Part shown: positions 1 to 8,121 of the stretch, one piece after another
How the letters are laid out: the number at the start of each line of letters is the position of its first letter
Numbering within the stretch: the stretch's first letter is position 1
Source: Planctomycetaceae bacterium
Lineage (GTDB): Bacteria; Planctomycetota; Planctomycetia; Pirellulales; Pirellulaceae
Assembly (NCBI GenBank): GCA_020638975.1
Contig: JACKHN010000002.1
Span: 248,001-312,000, forward strand
Direction: 5' to 3'
DNA: 64,000 nucleotides
Program-made: the position numbers and the translations under genes
Notes under the pieces: generated by a model
Databases searched by the model: none
What the model saw: only the letters and a program-made list of their open reading frames with translations
What the model was told of the DNA's origin: nothing

Positions 1-1513
1 CTTCGTTGCTGGAGTTCGATAGCCATTCGTTATATCCGGCCTCGCTTAACACGTAGCCAATCATTTCTTCGAGTGGTCGATGGGCCAGCAGGCTGAGTCG
101 GTCGTGCAGTGAAACAAACGCGGCAACGTTCGCTGCAGCCCGCTTGTTGATCGATTCAATCAGCCCAGATTCGCGGGCAGCTTCCAGCAACGACACTCCA
201 TATCGCCGGGCATGCTGAGAGAGCTTTGTAACCGTCGTCTTGCCGATCCGCCGAGGAGGTGTATTTATGACGCGCAGGAAGGCGACGTCGTTCTTGGGGT
301 TGTTGACGAGATGCAGGTACGCGATGACGTCTTTGATCTCCTTGCGTTGATAGAACTCGACTCCTTTGATGATTTGATAAGGGACGGCGGAACTGCGCAA
401 CGCATTCTCAAACGATCGCGACAGCGAATTGACTCGGTAGAAGATCGCGAAGTCACGCGGGCGACGGCGACCGTTGTAGATTTCCTCGGCGATCTGGCTC
501 GCGATATTGTCAGCTTCGTCGCGGCTGGTCGGATAAACGACCAAACGAACGGGCTTGCCCTCAGGGTTCTCCGTAAACAGCTCTTTGTGCTTGCGGCGGA
601 CATTGTTCGAGATCAATTGATCTGCGACACGCAAGATACATCGCGTGCTACGATAGTTTTGCTCCAGGCGAACAACCGTGACGCTAGGAAAATCTTGCTC
701 AAAGTCAAGGATATTGTTCAGGTCCGCACCTCGCCAGCCATAGATCGACTGATCGGGGTCGCCTGTCACCGCGAGGTTGGGATAATCTTGAGATAGGGCG
801 CGGACAATGGCGTACTGTGCGAAGTTGGTATCCTGATACTCATCCACCAAGATATAGCGATAACGCTCGTCAAGCGTTCTTCGCAGTTCTGGATTCTCAC
901 GCAACATGCCCGCGACGTGGAGCAACAAGTCGTCGAAGTCAACGGCGTTCGCACCGAGCAACCGTCGCTGATACACTGGATAAGCCTCCTGGACGATCAC
1001 TCCGAGCGCACGACCGGGTCGTGCGACGTATTTGTCGTGCGTAATCAAGTGGCTCTTCGCCCAACTGATTTCGTGAGCGATCTGGCCGGACGTGACATGA
1101 CTAAGCTCGACCGATGCTTCTTCCAACGCCTCGCCCAACAGCTTCTCGCTGTCTTTCATGTCGTAAATCGAGAAGTTTTCGGTCAGCCCCACCAATGCCG
1201 CGTGTTGACGCAGCAATCTTGCGCAAAAGCGATGAAAGGTTCCCATCCAGACCGGCTGTCGCGGGGCCAAGCGGTCCAGGCGCAGACGCATCTCGTCGGC
1301 AGCCTTGTTGGTGAATGTGAGGGCTAAAATCTGGCGTGCGGATATGCCATCGGCCAACAGATACGCGATACGGTGCGTCACGACTCGCGTTTTTCCACTT
1401 CCAGGGCCCGCGAGGATCATCAGAGGACCATCGACGTGGCGTACGGCTTCCTGTTGGGTCGCCGTCAGCGGGCTAAGGATTTCGTCTTGCCGGTTGGGGC
1501 GAACGCTGGACAT
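1..1513 (-). CDS. UvrD/PcrA-type ATP-dependent DNA helicase, C-terminus cut off by window edge
   Basis: A superfamily 1A helicase that unwinds DNA 3' to 5' in repair and replication restart. I translated the minus strand from the ATG at 1513; the frame stays open to the window start, so about 504 N-terminal residues are present and the 2B end and C-terminus are missing. Visible in order: Q-motif region (LTATQQEAV), Walker A AGPGSGKT near residues 33-40, TFHRFCARLL (motif Ic), VDEYQDTN (Walker B/motif II), GDPDQSIYGWRGAD (motif III), LEQNYRS (motif IV), and a start of 2B ending in NTPPRRIGKTT and later residues. The last motifs fit UvrD/PcrA/Rep rather than RecB or AddA. It is a lone unit, divergent from the alpha-CTD-like gene. 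A TATAAT lies 30 bp upstream of the start. UvrD, PcrA and Rep cannot be told apart without the C-terminus. Confidence 0.93.
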   Translation of the reverse strand, partial: MSSVRPNRQDEILSPLTATQQEAVRHVDGPLMILAGPGSGKTRVVTHRIAYLLADGISARQILALTFTNKAADEMRLRLDRLAPRQPVWMGTFHRFCARLLRQHAALVGLTENFSIYDMKDSEKLLGEALEEASVELSHVTSGQIAHEISWAKSHLITHDKYVARPGRALGVIVQEAYPVYQRRLLGANAVDFDDLLLHVAGMLRENPELRRTLDERYRYILVDEYQDTNFAQYAIVRALSQDYPNLAVTGDPDQSIYGWRGADLNNILDFEQDFPSVTVVRLEQNYRSTRCILRVADQLISNNVRRKHKELFTENPEGKPVRLVVYPTSRDEADNIASQIAEEIYNGRRRPRDFAIFYRVNSLSRSFENALRSSAVPYQIIKGVEFYQRKEIKDVIAYLHLVNNPKNDVAFLRVINTPPRRIGKTTVTKLSQHARRYGVSLLEAARESGLIESINKRAAANVAAFVSLHDRLSLLAHRPLEEMIGYVLSEAGYNEWLSNSSNE

Positions 1514-1543
1514 GGATCAGTACTCAAGATTGCGAAGTCTCGA

Positions 1544-1549
1544 ATTATA
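1544..1549 (-). promoter_or_regulatory. Possible -10 box for the UvrD-type helicase gene
   Basis: On the minus strand this is a perfect TATAAT about 30 bp upstream of the helicase ATG. No convincing -35 hexamer sits 16-18 bp further upstream, so the call rests on the -10 alone. Confidence 0.35.
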
Positions 1550-1732
1550 AGGCGAGTCGCGATTGAGTCGCAGCCCCCGTAATCGAGCGAGATCACTTGG
1601 CATTTGTGCTAGCGAACTGTAGGCAAGAAATAAATGACTGGCTATACTGCCGCAACAGATTGCTGGCTCACCGCCGAACGCATGAGCCATGCGAGAACGG
1701 ACTCAAACTACTTCTTTATCGTGGAGGGAACC

Positions 1733-2005
1733 ATGACCCGCATTCCTCTTAGCGCCGCCGACGAACAATCTCGCAGCCAACAAGCCCGCCTTGAGATGAG
1801 CACGGCCGAGATCGGCCTCTCCGTCCGCACGACGAACTGCCTCGAAGAGCGTGGCATCTTCACCGTGCAAGACTTGTTGAATTGCACGCGAGAAGATTTG
1901 CTCAGTATCTCAAACTTCGGCGAGAAGACTCTCGACGAAGTGTTTGCTGCATTGGAAAGCGTTGGGTTCTATCGCCCTAATCACTCGACGAAGAGCCCGA
2001 AGTAG
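1733..2005 (+). CDS. Stand-alone RNA polymerase alpha C-terminal-domain-like protein
   Basis: A 90-residue protein. Residues about 23-80 look like the helix-hairpin-helix fold of the RNA polymerase alpha CTD: IGLSVRTTNCLEERGIFTV, DLL, then ISNFGEKTLDEV, and a closing helix. In full alpha subunits this domain binds UP-element DNA and activators; here it has no alpha N-terminal domain. I chose the ATG at 1733 because GGAGGG lies 3-4 nt before it (tight but clear) and because translation from the earlier ATG at 1634 adds sequence without homology. The first 20 residues are polar and probably disordered. It converges on the homoserine dehydrogenase gene. Free-standing proteins of this type are known from planctomycete genomes, but I know of no assigned function. 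It could compete with or tether factors at promoters (inference). Confidence 0.8.
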   Translation: MTRIPLSAADEQSRSQQARLEMSTAEIGLSVRTTNCLEERGIFTVQDLLNCTREDLLSISNFGEKTLDEVFAALESVGFYRPNHSTKSPK

Positions 2006-2203
2006 CGATCAGAAAGTTGGTGCGAGCCGCCCGAGACGGAATGCTTTCGCCTCGCATTAATTGTGCCGCATGACGATTTGAATAAGAGAATACAACGGTG
2101 ACGAAGGGGATTGGCTGTCCTCTGTTTGCGCCGTTTTCTACTCTTCAATTCTTCGCCGTCTGAGATCGGATTACAGCACCGAGTTCGAAGCAGGCTGACA
2201 AAA

Positions 2204-3508
2204 TTAGTCCAGCACCCGCATCCGAACACTGGGCTGTCTTGTACAACGTAGTTTGTCGATCTCGGCAACTGCGGCTGCGGCGGCACCTTCTGTGGCAGTG
2301 TGCGTCATAATGACTAGCGGTACAACTTGGCTGTCGCCTTCTTGCTCCGCCTCGTGCTGAATGACCGACGCAATCGAAATCTGATGTCGACCGAGCGCGC
2401 CTGTGATTTCCGCCAGCACGCCCGGGTCGTCATCAACGGTGAACCGAAGATAATAGCGACCGACGACCGTCGCGTGATCGCTCATCGTGACACGAGCTTC
2501 CTGCTTGGACCATAACTGAAGCGTGCGGAACGTTAAACGCGTGCGTCCTACAGCCGTATCGATCAAGTCAGCGACGACAGCCGACGCCGTTGGCATCTGG
2601 CCTGCCCCAAGTCCATGAAAGAACACGCGACCCACCGCATCGCCGACCACGCTCACGGCGTTGTACGCTTCTCGCACCTCGGCCAATGGTTGGCCAATTT
2701 TCACCAAGGTTGGCGACACGTGCAACTCGAGCAGTTCGTCCAGCTGAGCGATCGCCAATAACTTGATGCGGTAGCCGAGTTCCTTCGCATATCGTAGATC
2801 TGCCGGGTCGAGAGTATCGATGCCGACTCGTGGAATGTCCGACCAGTGGACGCGAGCTCCGAACGCAAGGTGAGCGAGAATCGCGAGCTTCTGTGCGGCG
2901 TCCGAACCATCAACGTCCATCGTGGGATCGGCTTCGGCAAAACCTCGCTTCTGAGCTTCAACGACGGCCGCATCGTAATCCGCACCGCGATCTTCCATCT
3001 GCGAGACAATGAAATTGCTGGTTCCGTTCAAAATTCCCCGTAACGACTGGATCTGATTCGCCGATAAACACTGGCTGATGTTCGTAATGATCGGGATGCC
3101 GCCCGCGACCGAGGCCTCGAATGCTATCGACCGGCCCAGCTCGCGGGCTCGATCAAACAGCTCCGGTCCGTGTTCGGCGAGCAACGCTTTGTTCGCGGTC
3201 ACGATATCTTTGCCGCTTTCGAGCAGTTGCAACATGATCGCGCGAGCTGGCTCCAAGCCGCCAATTAGTTGAGCCACGACCGTGATCTCGGGATCGTTGA
3301 GGATCGTGGACAGATCGTTCGTCAGTAAACCATCGGGCAAATCGACATCGCGAGGCTTGTTAACGTCTTTGACGACAACGCGTTTCAGCCACAACGTTCG
3401 CCCGGCGTGTCGAGCGGTTCGATCGCCTTGATCCAACAACAGGCGAGCCACGCCGGCCCCGACCGTTCCCATACCGACAATACCGACGTTTGTACGCTCC
3501 ATATTCAA
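2204..3508 (-). CDS. hom: Homoserine dehydrogenase
   Basis: Reduces L-aspartate 4-semialdehyde to L-homoserine with NAD(P)H, the branch point to threonine and methionine. The 434-residue length is normal for the class with a C-terminal ACT domain. Seen: N-terminal Rossmann motif GMGTVGAGVARLL (about residues 12-24), TANKALLAEHG, the catalytic core with EASVAGGIPII and GILNGTSNFI, AEADPTMDVDGSDAAQKLAIL (NAD-binding/catalytic signature), then an ACT-like end (RFTVDDDPGVLAEITGALG) that in this family senses threonine. The ATG at 3508 is followed two codons later by another at 3502; either may be used. It is monocistronic and faces the alpha-CTD-like gene at its 3' end with a 198-bp spacer. Confidence 0.96.
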   Translation of the reverse strand: MNMERTNVGIVGMGTVGAGVARLLLDQGDRTARHAGRTLWLKRVVVKDVNKPRDVDLPDGLLTNDLSTILNDPEITVVAQLIGGLEPARAIMLQLLESGKDIVTANKALLAEHGPELFDRARELGRSIAFEASVAGGIPIITNISQCLSANQIQSLRGILNGTSNFIVSQMEDRGADYDAAVVEAQKRGFAEADPTMDVDGSDAAQKLAILAHLAFGARVHWSDIPRVGIDTLDPADLRYAKELGYRIKLLAIAQLDELLELHVSPTLVKIGQPLAEVREAYNAVSVVGDAVGRVFFHGLGAGQMPTASAVVADLIDTAVGRTRLTFRTLQLWSKQEARVTMSDHATVVGRYYLRFTVDDDPGVLAEITGALGRHQISIASVIQHEAEQEGDSQVVPLVIMTHTATEGAAAAAVAEIDKLRCTRQPSVRMRVLD

Positions 3509-3831
3509 TTCACGCTTGTACTTGAGTGGTGTATTTCAGACCTGACGCACTTGTCGATGTCGTCGCGAGTGGCCCCAAGGGACCCGATTCATCAATCCTA
3601 GGTCGCGACAAGCAAAAGCGTCAAGCGGCGCGATTGGGGCTTGTGACGGTCGTGAGCGTCGTGCGGGCTCGTCGCTCCCGGTGGCAATTTACGGTGGAGC
3701 TCACTACCATGTAACTGCTTCTCAAGCAGAATCGGCATCTCATGGCTCGCCGGCTCCTCTGGGGCGATTGCTGCTTTGGATGGATTCTTTGTTTCAGCAA
3801 CAACTCTCGCCTTCCGCAAAGACCCCAATAC

Positions 3832-5037
3832 GTGCAATACGAGCATATCGACAACGAACAACAACTTCGCGAGTTCTGCGAGGCAGCGTCTGAAGCAAAG
3901 TGCCTGGGCTTCGATACAGAATTTGTTTCCGAGGACACGTATCGCCCGCACTTGTGCTTGATTCAAGTTGCGGCGGACGATCGCCTCGCCATCATCGACC
4001 CGCTGGCAGTCGGAGACGTGACGCCTTTTTGGCACCTGCTTGCGAAGCCTGGTCATGAAACGATCGTCCACGCTGGGCGTGAAGAGTTCCGATTCTGCCT
4101 CGACGCCATCGGTCAACGACCAACGAATTGGTTTGATATTCAAATCGCTGCCGGTTTCGTAGGCCTTGAGTATCCTGCGGCTTACAGCACCTTGATCTCG
4201 AAGCTGGTCGGCAAGAATCTTCCCAAAGGCGAGACAAGAACCGATTGGCGGCGACGACCGTTGACAGAGAAGCAGTTGGAATATGCCTTGCAAGACGTCG
4301 TCTATCTCCAGCCGATACGCGACATTTTGGCAACACGATTGGACACATTGAACCGTCGCGAATGGTTGGCAGACGAACTCGAAAGCTGGTTGACACAACT
4401 CGAACATGCGGAGAATACCGAGCAATGGCGTCGTGTCTCGGGGAGCGCAGGTCTATCGGCGCGGAAACTGGCGATTGTCCGCGAGGTTTGGCGTTGGAGA
4501 GATGCCGAGGCGGCTAGCCGCAATTCACCTCCGAAACGCATCCTCCGCGACGATTTGATTGTCGAGATTGCCAAGCGGCAAACCGACAATGTGCAACGTA
4601 TTCGTTCGGTCCGTGGGATGGAGCACCGTCACTTGCAGCGTCACCTTGAAACGATCGCAGACTGTGTGCGTCGGGCGGAAGAGTTGCCCGATCGCGAGTG
4701 CCCTCGTCCAGTGCGCAAAGGCGACACGTCACAGCCGTCTCTTGTACTGCTCGGTCAATTCCTCAGCACGGCCTTGGGATGCATTTGTCGCACCAGTGAG
4801 CTGGCTCCTGGGCTGGTGGGGTCGGTTCAAGACGCTCGTGATTTGATCGCCGAACGGCTTGGGCTTTCCAGTTCAGAGGCTCAGCCACCTCGCCTTTCGC
4901 AAGGTTGGCGCGCCAAAGTGATCGGCCCAGAGATCGATAAGCTTTTGCGAGGAGAGCTGGGGCTGCGAGTCACCGACCCAATGGCTGATCAGCCTTTGAG
5001 CCTCGAATCGTTTGACCAGACGAGTCCGCATTCGTAA
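3832..5037 (+). CDS. rnd: Ribonuclease D-like 3'-5' exoribonuclease with HRDC domain
   Basis: A DEDDy-family 3'-5' exonuclease likely to trim tRNA and other RNA 3' ends. Seen from the proposed GTG at 3832: Exo I GFDTEFVSEDTYRP (about residues 20-33), Exo II around HAGREEFRF, TDWRRRPLTEKQLEYALQDVVYL (Exo III with the Tyr/Asp pair), and a C-terminal HRDC region with LRDDLIVEIAKRQ and IRSVRGM. About 401 residues, near the usual 370-400. The frame opens at an ATG at 3742, but those 30 extra residues look like read-through of non-coding DNA. GTG at 3832 places the conserved FDTEF at its usual distance from the N-terminus; I see no good ribosome binding site for either start. The 323 bp before it (3509-3831) hold nothing I can name. 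Confidence 0.9.
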   Translation: MQYEHIDNEQQLREFCEAASEAKCLGFDTEFVSEDTYRPHLCLIQVAADDRLAIIDPLAVGDVTPFWHLLAKPGHETIVHAGREEFRFCLDAIGQRPTNWFDIQIAAGFVGLEYPAAYSTLISKLVGKNLPKGETRTDWRRRPLTEKQLEYALQDVVYLQPIRDILATRLDTLNRREWLADELESWLTQLEHAENTEQWRRVSGSAGLSARKLAIVREVWRWRDAEAASRNSPPKRILRDDLIVEIAKRQTDNVQRIRSVRGMEHRHLQRHLETIADCVRRAEELPDRECPRPVRKGDTSQPSLVLLGQFLSTALGCICRTSELAPGLVGSVQDARDLIAERLGLSSSEAQPPRLSQGWRAKVIGPEIDKLLRGELGLRVTDPMADQPLSLESFDQTSPHS

Positions 5038-5108
5038 CTCGTCGATCGCCGTGTTAGTCTGGAGGTATGCAAGGGGCGACCCATCCAATACTCACCAGTA
5101 CTCACATC

Positions 5109-6092
5109 ATGACAAAAATGATTCGACGCCACCGCTTGCTTGTTGTCGTCATCACGATCTCCACGTTCACTACGTCAACACAGCGCAGCTTCGCCGCAGA
5201 AGGCGAACTGCCCGCGAGTCACAGTGTGGCGCCGGAATTGTTCGCAACTGGATTCGAGTTTGCGGAAGGTCCGGCGTTCGATCATGACGGCAACCTGTTC
5301 GTCGTGAACTATCGCGGCAATGGAAACATCGGTCGAATCGCGGTAGACGGCACGGCGAGTGTATGGTGCGATCTCGACGCCTTGGCACCTATTGAAGGTC
5401 AACCGTCACAAGCGAATGGCCTAAAGGTCGACAGCGAGGGCAGACTCGTGGTGGCCGATGCCGGCGGAGGTCGATTGCTGCGAATCTCGGCTGACGGCAA
5501 GAGCGCTCAGGTTCTAGCGGATCGCTGGAACGGTGTTCGATTCAATGCGATTAACGATGTCGCGCTCGACACGAAAGGCAACATCTACTTCTCGGACCCC
5601 GGCGGCTCAAACGCCGAGAACCCGGTTGGTTCCGTATATCGATTCGACATCACCACAAACGCCCTCACGCAACTCGCCACGAATTTGGCATTTCCGAACG
5701 GGTTGGCAGTAACGATCGACCAACAACATCTTTGTGTCGCCGAAAGCTCGCGATATCGAATTTTGATTTACGATTTAATCGATGGCCGAGCCGAGAACGA
5801 GCGATTACTGATCGACTTTCCGCAGCAAGACGAAGGAGAGGTGCGCGGTGGGGCCTTCGATCCGGACGGCATGATTATTGATGAGGCGGGACGATTGTAC
5901 GTGGCGATGTGGATCGGCGGCGTTGTCAACGTTGTTGATATTCCAACGGGCAAGCTGCTCCGTCAGTACGACGCCGGTGGGCTAAAGGCCACAAATTGCC
6001 ACTTCTATGATGGCTACCTCTATACGACGGTGGCCGCGAAAGAAGCGGTGTTTCGACTGAAGCTTGGGGTGAATGGATTTCGGTACAACTAG
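5109..6092 (+). CDS. Exported SMP-30/gluconolactonase/LRE-family protein
   Basis: A predicted secreted six-bladed beta-propeller lactonase of the SMP-30/gluconolactonase group; members hydrolyse sugar lactones with a bound divalent metal. The ATG at 5109 gives a basic n-region (MTKMIRRHRLL), a hydrophobic stretch and a likely cleavage near SFAAEG, a good Sec signal, so I prefer it to the upstream in-frame ATG at 5067. Family features: EFAEGPAFDHDGNLFVVNY (metal-ligand Glu at blade one), SQANGLKVDSEGRLVVADAGG, NAINDVALDTKGNIYFSDPGG, FPNGLAVTIDQQHLCVAES, and GGAFDPDGMIIDEAGRLYVAMW. 327 residues. It starts 71 bp after the RNase D gene. The substrate cannot be read from sequence. Confidence 0.9.
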   Translation: MTKMIRRHRLLVVVITISTFTTSTQRSFAAEGELPASHSVAPELFATGFEFAEGPAFDHDGNLFVVNYRGNGNIGRIAVDGTASVWCDLDALAPIEGQPSQANGLKVDSEGRLVVADAGGGRLLRISADGKSAQVLADRWNGVRFNAINDVALDTKGNIYFSDPGGSNAENPVGSVYRFDITTNALTQLATNLAFPNGLAVTIDQQHLCVAESSRYRILIYDLIDGRAENERLLIDFPQQDEGEVRGGAFDPDGMIIDEAGRLYVAMWIGGVVNVVDIPTGKLLRQYDAGGLKATNCHFYDGYLYTTVAAKEAVFRLKLGVNGFRYN

Positions 6093-6167
6093 CGGTGTTC
6101 TCCGACGCGTGAGCCGAACGCAACGACACGCACCAGGGTCAAAGCGATCGACTTACGCAATCACGCC

Positions 6168-6282
6168 TTCAATCTCCCAGGGCTTTTGAGATTTTCAACT
6201 TGAATGGATTCGTACGACGGATCTCCGAAGCCGTCGTACGAATTGTGCAAATTGAACAACGCGAAAGCCCTGTTCAATCTCC
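6168..6282. mobile_element. Palindromic MITE-like element with 10-bp target duplication
   Basis: A 95-bp element (6178-6272) begins CAGGGCTTT and ends AAAGCCCTG. The two halves are inverted repeats along almost their whole length. Besides the ends, they share TTCAA-TTG and an inner perfect 13-bp arm (6208-6220 with 6231-6243, ATTCGTACGACGG) around a 10-nt loop. It is flanked by identical 10-bp direct repeats TTCAATCTCC at 6168-6177 and 6273-6282, as expected of a target-site duplication. It has no coding capacity. A long duplication of this size is typical of some IS4-like DDE transposases, so I infer mobilisation in trans by such an element elsewhere in the genome. Confidence 0.75.
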
Positions 6283-6312
6283 GCTTGCAGGCGATTTATC
6301 GTTGGTATTAAA

Positions 6313-6467
6313 CTAGTGCTGCGTTACACCTTGATTTTAGGGTTTGCCCGTTTCGTGAGCAGTGACGCGTAAGCGGTCGGGTGGCGAGGAATGCAGGGCG
6401 CGCCCGGGGCCTTACGGCCAGCGGCTCACTTCATTCACCCTAAGCCTTAGCTGTAACGCAGCACTAG
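6313..6467. mobile_element. MITE-like element with 16-bp terminal repeats inserted at CTAG
   Basis: Perfect 16-bp terminal inverted repeats, CTAGTGCTGCGTTACA at 6313-6328 and its complement at 6452-6467, followed inward by a second shared block TTAGGGT (6338-6344 against 6437-6443). If TA is the duplicated target (6314-6315 and 6465-6466), the element proper is 149 bp and the empty site is CTAG. IS630/Tc1-mariner transposases duplicate TA, and IS630 itself prefers CTAG, so this looks like a non-autonomous relative of that group. The interior is GC-rich and has no open frame of note. It lies 130 bp upstream of the DUF2200 gene and 30 bp from the other palindromic element. Confidence 0.7.
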
Positions 6468-6597
6468 GATCAAGCCACTCCCTGGCGTGATTGAAATCGC
6501 AAAGTCGCTTTCATCCACGAAGCGGCAAAGCTCAACACGCCATCTAACCATCTCAAAGCATCCGGGTAGTTGGAAGTTCGTTACCCCGTAGAACGGG

Positions 6598-6975
6598 ATG
6601 CAGAGCTACATGAACGGCACATACGACCACGATGAGCGAATTGCAAACATGACGTTCGCTACCGTGTATCCACACTATCTTGCAAAAGTCGAAAAGAAGG
6701 GCCGAACCAGAGAAGAATTGCATCAAGTAATCAGCTGGCTGACAGGTTTCAATGAAAGATCGCTGCAGAAACACCTCAAAGACAAAGTGACTTTTGAGCA
6801 ACTCTTCCAGCATGCCAAGTTGAATCCCAATGCACACCTCATCACGGGCGTCATCTGCGGTTATCGGGTAGAAGAAATTAAAAATCCGCTCACCCAGCAG
6901 GTCAGATACTTAGACAAGCTCGTGGATGAACTAGCGAAAGGGCGCAAGATCGAGAAGATTTTGCGTGGCGATTAG
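6598..6975 (+). CDS. DUF2200 family protein
   Basis: A 125-residue cytosolic protein matching DUF2200 along its length as I remember the family: HDERIANMTFATVYPHYLAKVEKKGRTREELH, then VISWLTGF, the block LNPNAHLITGVICGYRVEEI, and a conserved tail NPLTQQVRYLDKLVDELAKG. No biochemical function is established; members are small, often in variable genome regions, and similar to a group of YdhG/DUF1801-like small proteins in setting. An ATG at 6598 and another at 6610 are both possible; neither has a strong ribosome binding site. Base composition is visibly more AT-rich than the neighbours (runs such as gaagaaattaaaaat), and two insertion-like elements lie immediately upstream. Both suggest acquisition by transfer. 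The 457 bp downstream (6976-7432) show no gene I can support. Confidence 0.85.
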   Translation: MQSYMNGTYDHDERIANMTFATVYPHYLAKVEKKGRTREELHQVISWLTGFNERSLQKHLKDKVTFEQLFQHAKLNPNAHLITGVICGYRVEEIKNPLTQQVRYLDKLVDELAKGRKIEKILRGD

Positions 6976-7432
6976 GTTGCGTTCATTCCTTTGCCGAGTC
7001 AATCTTCGATGCCACATTTAGCTGAACGCGCAACGTGGAACGGTGCGTTCGAAGCGTTTCCAACGGGGGCAAAGGTGTCACTGCAGTCGAAGAATTTACG
7101 TTTGTGGGATCGAATGAGCTCAAACCACTTCATTACCGGTCGTAAGTTCGCAGCCCGACGAGACGGATAAAGACGACGCGATTTATTCACGACACTTGGA
7201 TTGTGCCGAATCGTATATCCGGGAGTGTATTGTTTCCACGCGTCAAGGGCTTACGAGTCCGCAAGGGGCTTCCATGACAACCCAGCGTGGTTCAGGCGGT
7301 ACCATTCCCAGAAGACGGTACTCGATGCTTTGGATTACCAATTGCAACGGCTGACCCAAAGTTCAAATCATCATGTCGATCAGGTTCGACCATGTCAGGC
7401 ATCGCCGAAGCCTCTTGTCTAGACTGGGCGAC

Positions 7433-8113
7433 TCACGCGAAGCGAGGAATGATGTCTCCGAGTGTTCGGATACAATCCACGGCATTCGTGCTGCTTGCGC
7501 GGTCGAGCCAGAGGCTGTGCCAGCCTGCGGAACGGGCGCCTCCAAAGTCGTTTTGTAAATCGTCGCCAACCATTAACAACTGCTCCGGGGATAGTCGGAG
7601 CGTCCCTTCAATACTCCGAAAGAAATCGACTGAAGGCTTGGTGCATTCAAGTTTTGAGGAAACGAAGATCTGTCGTGCAAATCTGAGCGGAGGCAGTCTC
7701 TCGGCAATCGCAATGAGGCGATCATCAAAATTCGAGCCGATGGCGATGGCGACGCCTCGCGATTCAAGTTGGGCGAAGACGCCTAGCACATCATCGTATA
7801 CGGCCCAACTCATCGCGTTTGCGAAGTGCTCCCAGAGTTGGTGAAACAACGTTTCTGTGTCGTCGAGATCGGTGAAGACATTCGCGACAATACGCCGCCA
7901 ACGCTCGCGTTCGATGTTCTCGTTGGTACGCGGTTCGTAGGCATGCTGCTTCAGCACGAGCCTGAAGTTTTGCGAGACTGTGTCCTGCGTCAATTGCGAA
8001 CCGAACGCCCGCCCCAGCTGGTGGTAGGCCACCGCTGCCGGTGGATCAGGGTAAATCAGTGTGCCGACTGCGTCGAACACGACTGCACGAACCGATTTGT
8101 AGTTGCTTGTCAC
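7433..8113 (-). CDS. HAD-superfamily hydrolase, REG-2/HDHD3-like subgroup
   Basis: A haloacid-dehalogenase-like hydrolase of about 226 residues. Motif I reads VVFDAVGTLIY (residues about 9-19 from the GTG start): the nucleophile Asp is present, but the usual second Asp two positions on is Val. Motif II is AIGSNFDDRL, the motif III Lys is in SKLECTKPSVDFF, and motif IV is MVGDDLQNDFGGARSAG. The cap is helical (C1). The second-Asp substitution is seen in the REG-2-like subgroup and argues against ordinary phosphatase chemistry with an Asp general acid. I chose GTG at 8113, eight bp after the rseP stop, over the in-frame start at 8173 inside rseP. It is the last gene of the dxr-rseP-HAD run. Confidence 0.85.
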   Translation of the reverse strand: MTSNYKSVRAVVFDAVGTLIYPDPPAAVAYHQLGRAFGSQLTQDTVSQNFRLVLKQHAYEPRTNENIERERWRRIVANVFTDLDDTETLFHQLWEHFANAMSWAVYDDVLGVFAQLESRGVAIAIGSNFDDRLIAIAERLPPLRFARQIFVSSKLECTKPSVDFFRSIEGTLRLSPEQLLMVGDDLQNDFGGARSAGWHSLWLDRASSTNAVDCIRTLGDIIPRFA

Positions 8114-8121
8114 CGAGTTAG

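Noticed and set aside
3598..4425. 275-codon minus-strand frame opposite the RNase D gene
   Set aside because: It lies antisense to a gene with clear family motifs and has no recognisable domain or start signal; a composition shadow.
7201..7422. 73-codon frame between the DUF2200 and HAD genes
   Set aside because: No ribosome site or motif; the region looks non-coding on both strands.
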